A DNA stretch of 18,113 nt, taken from contig URLR01000040.1 in NCBI GenBank assembly GCA_900548815.1, positions 1 to 18,113 on the forward strand. The letters are read 5' to 3'. Within the stretch, counting starts at the first letter, position 1; the number at the start of each line of letters is the position of its first letter. The notes beneath the pieces are model-generated. The model worked only from the letters and a program-made list of their open reading frames with translations. It was not told the origin of the DNA and searched no databases. Positions 15,441 to 18,113 of this stretch are shown in pieces. Origin of the DNA: an uncultured Collinsella sp. (GTDB lineage Bacteria > Actinomycetota > Coriobacteriia > Coriobacteriales > Coriobacteriaceae). The position numbers and the translations under genes are program-made.

Positions 15441-15483
15441 GGTACCCCTTTCATGTCGTGGGCGCGCACGCCCGATGGGCACC

Positions 15484-15520
15484 AAAAAAGCGCCCGTCCC
15501 TGCAAGCTGGGACGAAGCGC
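15484..15520 (-). terminator. T-box terminator in the ileS leader
   Basis: Bases 15490-15520 form a GC-rich hairpin (GCGC and CGTCCC arms around an 8-base loop), followed on the minus strand by six T (15484-15489). The left side of this hairpin is the strand that the antiterminator captures, so it is the attenuator rather than the end of a gene. Confidence 0.9.
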
Positions 15521-15789
15521 CACAAAACGGGCTGCACGCCCGCAAAAGCTCTTCGCTTAACCACCCAGCTTAGATGCCCTCGCCCGCGTATTCGCGCGCT
15601 CGCATCCGTTACTCGGCTGGCCTGTATCGACGACCATCTCGGCGATGTCTACTAAGACGAGCCTGCGCGGCACGTCCGTTGGGACCGCAGCTCCGGGGTG
15701 ATTTTCATCGGTCGCATGCACGGGTTCTCAGCGCTCCCCGCTCTCTGTAGCATGCGGACGGCCGACTACTCGTCCCCATCAACGCTTAT
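15484..15789 (-). promoter_or_regulatory. T-box riboswitch (tRNA-Ile sensing) controlling ileS
   Basis: The leader binds tRNA-Ile and allows read-through when the tRNA is uncharged. Minus-strand Stem I has GGGG (15774-15777) pairing with CCCC (15695-15698), an AGTA motif (15767-15770), AGAGAG (15741-15746) and GCTGAGA (15726-15732) at the distal end. The specifier ATC (15702-15700, Ile) is followed by A. Stem III is at 15573-15606. The T-box bulge TGGTTAA (15563-15557) carries TGGT, complementary to a tRNA ending ACCA. Antiterminator: 15564-15571 pairs with 15504-15511 (8 bp) and 15551-15556 with 15512-15517 (6 bp, one G-U), leaving a 7-base bulge as in the family. The competing terminator is at 15484-15520. 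Bases after TGGT differ from the common ACC. Confidence 0.93.
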
Positions 15790-15796
15790 GCGGAGT

Positions 15797-15805
15797 ATGC
15801 TAGCA
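15797..15805 (-). promoter_or_regulatory. candidate ileS promoter (extended -10)
   Basis: TGC-TAGCAT on the minus strand (15805-15797) is an extended -10 placing the start near 15789, just before Stem I of the T-box. No good -35 lies at 16-18 bases; TTGAGG (15827-15832) is too far. Confidence 0.4.
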
Positions 15806-15926
15806 CGTTCCGCGCCGGCGAAAAACCCTCAACACTGGTTTTATACGTTCGAAATTTCTCGCGGCTGTGGACCTTCTCTAGGAGCAAAATACCTGAAAGC
15901 ACTTTATCGAAAGAAAGAAGGTTGCC

Positions 15927-17009
15927 ATGCGCACGATTGGAATGAGTGATTATACCGTTGGCGAGGATTGCTTTACCGAGCTGCCCGCCGCACTGGCCGA
16001 GTACGGAGCGACCAAGGTCGCTATCATTGGCGGCAAGCGAGCCCTGGCTGCGGCGCTGCCGGGAATCGAGGCGGCACTTGAAGGTACCGATGTCGAGGTC
16101 CTGGAGACGCGCGTCTATGGCACCAACAGTACGCGTGCCAATATCGCCAAGGTCGTGAACTCCCCTGCCTGCCAGGAAGCCGACGTGCTCATCGCATGCG
16201 GCGGCGGCAAGGCGCTCGACACCGTGAAGACCGCAGCCATCGAGCTCAAGAAGATCGTCTTCACCGTCCCGACGATCTGTTCTAACTGCTCCGCCGCGAC
16301 CGCCATTGCCGTTGTCTACAACGACGACGGCTCGCTCGAGGGCTATTCGTACCCCAACCGACCGGCGCACATCTTCATCAACCCCAAGATCATCGCCGAG
16401 GCACCGGCAGAGTACTTCTGGGCCGGCGTGGGCGATGCCCTGTCTAAGCAGCCCGAGGTCGAGTACGCCACGAGCGCCGGTAATTTGGAGCACACCGCCG
16501 GTCTTGGCCTGGCACTCGCCCACACCTGCTCCGAGCCGCTGTTTACCTATGGCGTCCAGGGTCTTGAGGACGTGCGCCAGGACCTGTCGACCGAGGCCGT
16601 CAAGCAGATCGCGCTCGACATCGTGGTCAACACGGGCTATGTCTCGAACCTGACCAACCAGAACGATTACTACTACAACTCGAGCGTGGCGCACGCGTTC
16701 TACAACGCCACCTGCAGCATTCCGCGTGAGGGCACCTACCTGCACGGCGAAGTCGTAAGCCTGGGCGTGCTGGTGTTGTTCGCCTACACGGGCGACACCG
16801 AGAACCTTAAGCGCTATGCTGACTTCAACAAGCAGACGGGGCTGCCCGTAACGCTTGAGCAGGTCGGGCTTTCCGAGGCAGACATCCCGGCCCTGTGCGA
16901 GTTCGCACACGCCACCAACGAGTGGAAGCAGGGAAACCCCGAGCCCTTCACCGACGAAAAGTTCGCCGCCGCCATCAAGGCCGCAAGCGCCTACGGCCAC
17001 ACGATCTAG
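15927..17009 (+). CDS. iron-containing alcohol dehydrogenase family protein (GldA-like fold)
   Basis: NAD(P)-dependent, metal-dependent dehydrogenase of 360 residues. The nucleotide-binding GGGKALDTVK is at 92-101; metal ligands are D170 (GVGDALSK), H256 (SVAHAFYN) and H273 (YLHGEV), the D-H-H set of glycerol dehydrogenases. The loop that in glycerol dehydrogenase reads like PTIASTDAPCS here reads PTICSNCSAA (115-124), so the Asp that contacts glycerol is missing; a hydroxycarboxylate or other alcohol/ketone substrate is more likely than glycerol. AGAAGG (15916-15921) precedes the ATG at 15927. It diverges from ileS; 15806-15926 holds its promoter region, where I find no convincing -35/-10 pair. 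It converges on DUF523 with a shared terminator. Confidence 0.9.
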   Translation: MRTIGMSDYTVGEDCFTELPAALAEYGATKVAIIGGKRALAAALPGIEAALEGTDVEVLETRVYGTNSTRANIAKVVNSPACQEADVLIACGGGKALDTVKTAAIELKKIVFTVPTICSNCSAATAIAVVYNDDGSLEGYSYPNRPAHIFINPKIIAEAPAEYFWAGVGDALSKQPEVEYATSAGNLEHTAGLGLALAHTCSEPLFTYGVQGLEDVRQDLSTEAVKQIALDIVVNTGYVSNLTNQNDYYYNSSVAHAFYNATCSIPREGTYLHGEVVSLGVLVLFAYTGDTENLKRYADFNKQTGLPVTLEQVGLSEADIPALCEFAHATNEWKQGNPEPFTDEKFAAAIKAASAYGHTI

Positions 17010-17018
17010 GCCTAGCCC

Positions 17019-17059
17019 AAAACCACCACAAGGGAGCAGCACCTTTGTGGTGGTTTTTT
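17019..17059. terminator. bidirectional terminator between the dehydrogenase and DUF523 genes
   Basis: Arms 17019-17033 and 17042-17057 pair over 15 positions with a single bulged base, around an 8-base loop. Six T (17054-17059) serve the plus-strand gene; on the minus strand the stem ends in four T. The DUF523 stop codon (17060-17058) lies inside the T/A tract. Confidence 0.9.
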
Positions 17060-17513
17060 ATTGCTCCAGCATGCTGGGGTCGAACTCGCTAGCCGGGATC
17101 ACGCGATAACCGTGGCGGAGCAGTAAATCAACGAAGACGCCGTTGCCCGCCGTAAGGGCGCCGCTGAATGTTCCGTCGTAGATGCGACCCGCGCCGCACG
17201 AGGGACTACGGTCCTGCAGGATGCACGCGGCGATCTCTTCCGGCCCGACCGCCTGCTCGCACATATCGAGCGCTCGTTGGGCACCCAGGCGAAATTCGCG
17301 ATCGACCGAGATGCCCTCGCAGGTACGAACCTCTCCGTTCACAATCTCGGACGGCTTGCGCGGCGTGGGCAGGCCCCCAAAGACCTCAGGGCACACCAAG
17401 AGGACCTCGGTCCCTGTACGCTCGCAGGCCTCGACCAACTCGCGATGGTAGTTGTCGAGCCCGTTATACTTGCAGCTCTCGCCCATCAAGCAGGCGCTCA
17501 CCACGATCTTCAT
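17058..17513 (-). CDS. DUF523 family protein
   Basis: A 151-residue protein of the DUF523 family (YbbK-like), function not established. Conserved cysteines are visible: C8 and C14 in SACLMGESCKYNG (6-18), C41 in CPEVFGGLPTPR (41-52) and C106 in DRSPSCG (101-107), suggesting metal or iron-sulfur binding. These motifs define the family. The ATG at 17513 is preferred over 17519 because GAGGG lies six bases upstream of it. It is placed after the ftsH terminator and ends in the shared terminator with the dehydrogenase gene, so it is probably a single-gene unit. Confidence 0.9.
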   Translation of the reverse strand: MKIVVSACLMGESCKYNGLDNYHRELVEACERTGTEVLLVCPEVFGGLPTPRKPSEIVNGEVRTCEGISVDREFRLGAQRALDMCEQAVGPEEIAACILQDRSPSCGAGRIYDGTFSGALTAGNGVFVDLLLRHGYRVIPASEFDPSMLEQ

Positions 17514-17530
17514 TTCCATCCCTCTCAAGC

Positions 17531-17568
17531 AAAACGCCCCATTTGAGAAAGCTGCTCAAATGGGGCGT
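17531..17568 (-). terminator. ftsH terminator
   Basis: Perfect 14-bp arms (17534-17547 and 17555-17568) around a 7-base loop, followed on the minus strand by TTTT (17534-17531). It begins about 27 bases after the ftsH stop codon. Confidence 0.9.
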
Positions 17569-17594
17569 CGGCGTTTACTGGCTCGGCCGCGGCG

Positions 17595-18066
17595 TTACTG
17601 CTGCTTGGGCATCAGCGGGTTCTCGCGCGTGAGGAGATTCATGAACTCCTCGCCCGTGATCGTCTCCTTCTTGTACAGATAACGAGCCAGCTCGTGGAGC
17701 TTGAACTTGTTCTCCTTGAGGATCTGCAGGGCGCGATCGTGCGCGTCCTCGATCAGCTTAGCGACAATCGCGTCCACACGCTCGGCCGTACCGGGGGCGC
17801 AGGTGAGCGACGTGTCCTGATTGAGATACGCGTTCTGCACGGTACCGAGCGCCATCATGCCAAACTCGTCGGACATACCAAAGCGAGTCACCATATTGCG
17901 GGCGAGCTTGGTGGCCTGCTCGATATCGTTGGCGGCACCGGTCGTCATCTCGCCAAAGATGAGTTCCTCGGCCGCGCGACCACCGCAGTAGACGGCGAGC
18001 TTATCCAGGACCTCCTGGCGCGTGGTCAGGAAGCGCTCGTCCTCCTCGACCTGCATGGTGTAGCCC
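17595..18066 (-). CDS. ftsH: ATP-dependent zinc metalloprotease FtsH, C-terminal part only
   Basis: Membrane-anchored AAA+ protease that degrades misfolded and regulatory membrane proteins. Only the last 156 residues are visible: the later part of the M41 peptidase domain. CGGRAAEELIFGE and TTGAANDIEQATKLARNMV are FtsH signatures; the Asp of the latter (visible residue 47) is the third zinc ligand, while the HEAGH motif and the AAA domain lie beyond the contig end. The first genuine codon is Gly (18065-18063); residues upstream of it in the open frame (beginning MGSEMCIRD) are translated adapter. The C-terminus after about visible residue 130 is short, ending PKQQ. Confidence 0.96.
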
Positions 18067-18113
18067 CTGTCTCTTATACACATCTCCGAGCCCACGAGAC
18101 GGACTCCTATCTC
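18067..18113 (-). other. Nextera adapter and i7 index (non-biological)
   Basis: Bases 18067-18085 are the mosaic end CTGTCTCTTATACACATCT, 18086-18100 (CCGAGCCCACGAGAC) the read-2 adapter, 18101-18108 (GGACTCCT) occupy the i7 index position and match my memory of index N705, and 18109-18113 (ATCTC) begin the P7 sequence. Not genomic. Confidence 0.97.

Noticed and set aside
15441..15545. N-terminal extension of ileS to 15545
   Set aside because: Would translate the T-box terminator; the GTG at 15440 has the ribosome site and fits family length.
15786..17042. 418-codon minus-strand frame opposite the alcohol dehydrogenase
   Set aside because: Exact shadow of a gene with clear family motifs; low-complexity Gly/Val/Leu-rich translation.
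1..18113. Defence island, prophage, CRISPR array or insertion sequence
   Set aside because: No transposase, integrase, restriction, toxin-antitoxin or phage genes and no regularly spaced direct repeats were seen; the genes are housekeeping or stress functions.

Overview
The window looks like an ordinary chromosomal stretch of a high-GC Gram-positive bacterium. Protein style, GC-rich third positions, a transcriptional T-box in front of ileS and a SigB-type sigma operon in a non-spore-former context all point to the class Coriobacteriia (Actinomycetota), most likely Collinsella or a close relative. That assignment is my recognition, not a search result. Both physical ends are Illumina Nextera adapter plus index sequence (1-44 and 18067-18113), so genomic sequence runs only from about 45 to 18066, and the genes at both ends (alaS, ftsH) are cut.

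Layout. Nearly everything is on the minus strand. Read right to left along that strand: the 3' part of ftsH with a strong terminator; a DUF523 gene; a convergent plus-strand iron-containing alcohol dehydrogenase sharing a bidirectional terminator with DUF523; a long divergent control region; a T-box leader and ileS; a 390-bp hairpin-rich spacer; lspA - rluA-family pseudouridine synthase - family 2 glycosyltransferase, closed by a terminator; a short prepilin peptidase, dgt and rarA; then DUF948 protein - degenerate anti-sigma factor - SigB/F-type sigma factor - AI-2E-family membrane protein, translationally coupled by overlapping or near-adjacent ORFs. A small plus-strand gene for a two-helix membrane protein is wedged between the AI-2E gene and that unit's apparent terminator. 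alaS follows with its own promoter.

Function. The window carries translation genes (alaS, ileS, pseudouridine synthase), envelope genes (lspA, glycosyltransferase, prepilin peptidase, AI-2E protein), nucleotide and replication-fork maintenance (dgt, rarA), proteolysis (ftsH) and a probable general-stress sigma module.

Most worth a second look: (1) a roughly 100-nt multi-stem palindrome at 12501-12598 between ileS and lspA, flanked by three further perfect inverted repeats; (2) an anti-sigma protein that has lost the ATP-binding N- and G-box residues of the RsbW/SpoIIAB kinases; (3) a complete ileS T-box whose antiterminator and terminator folds can be traced base by base; (4) the small membrane-protein gene lying antisense in the 3' region of the sigma operon. 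I see no CRISPR array, insertion sequence, prophage, tRNA or rRNA gene.
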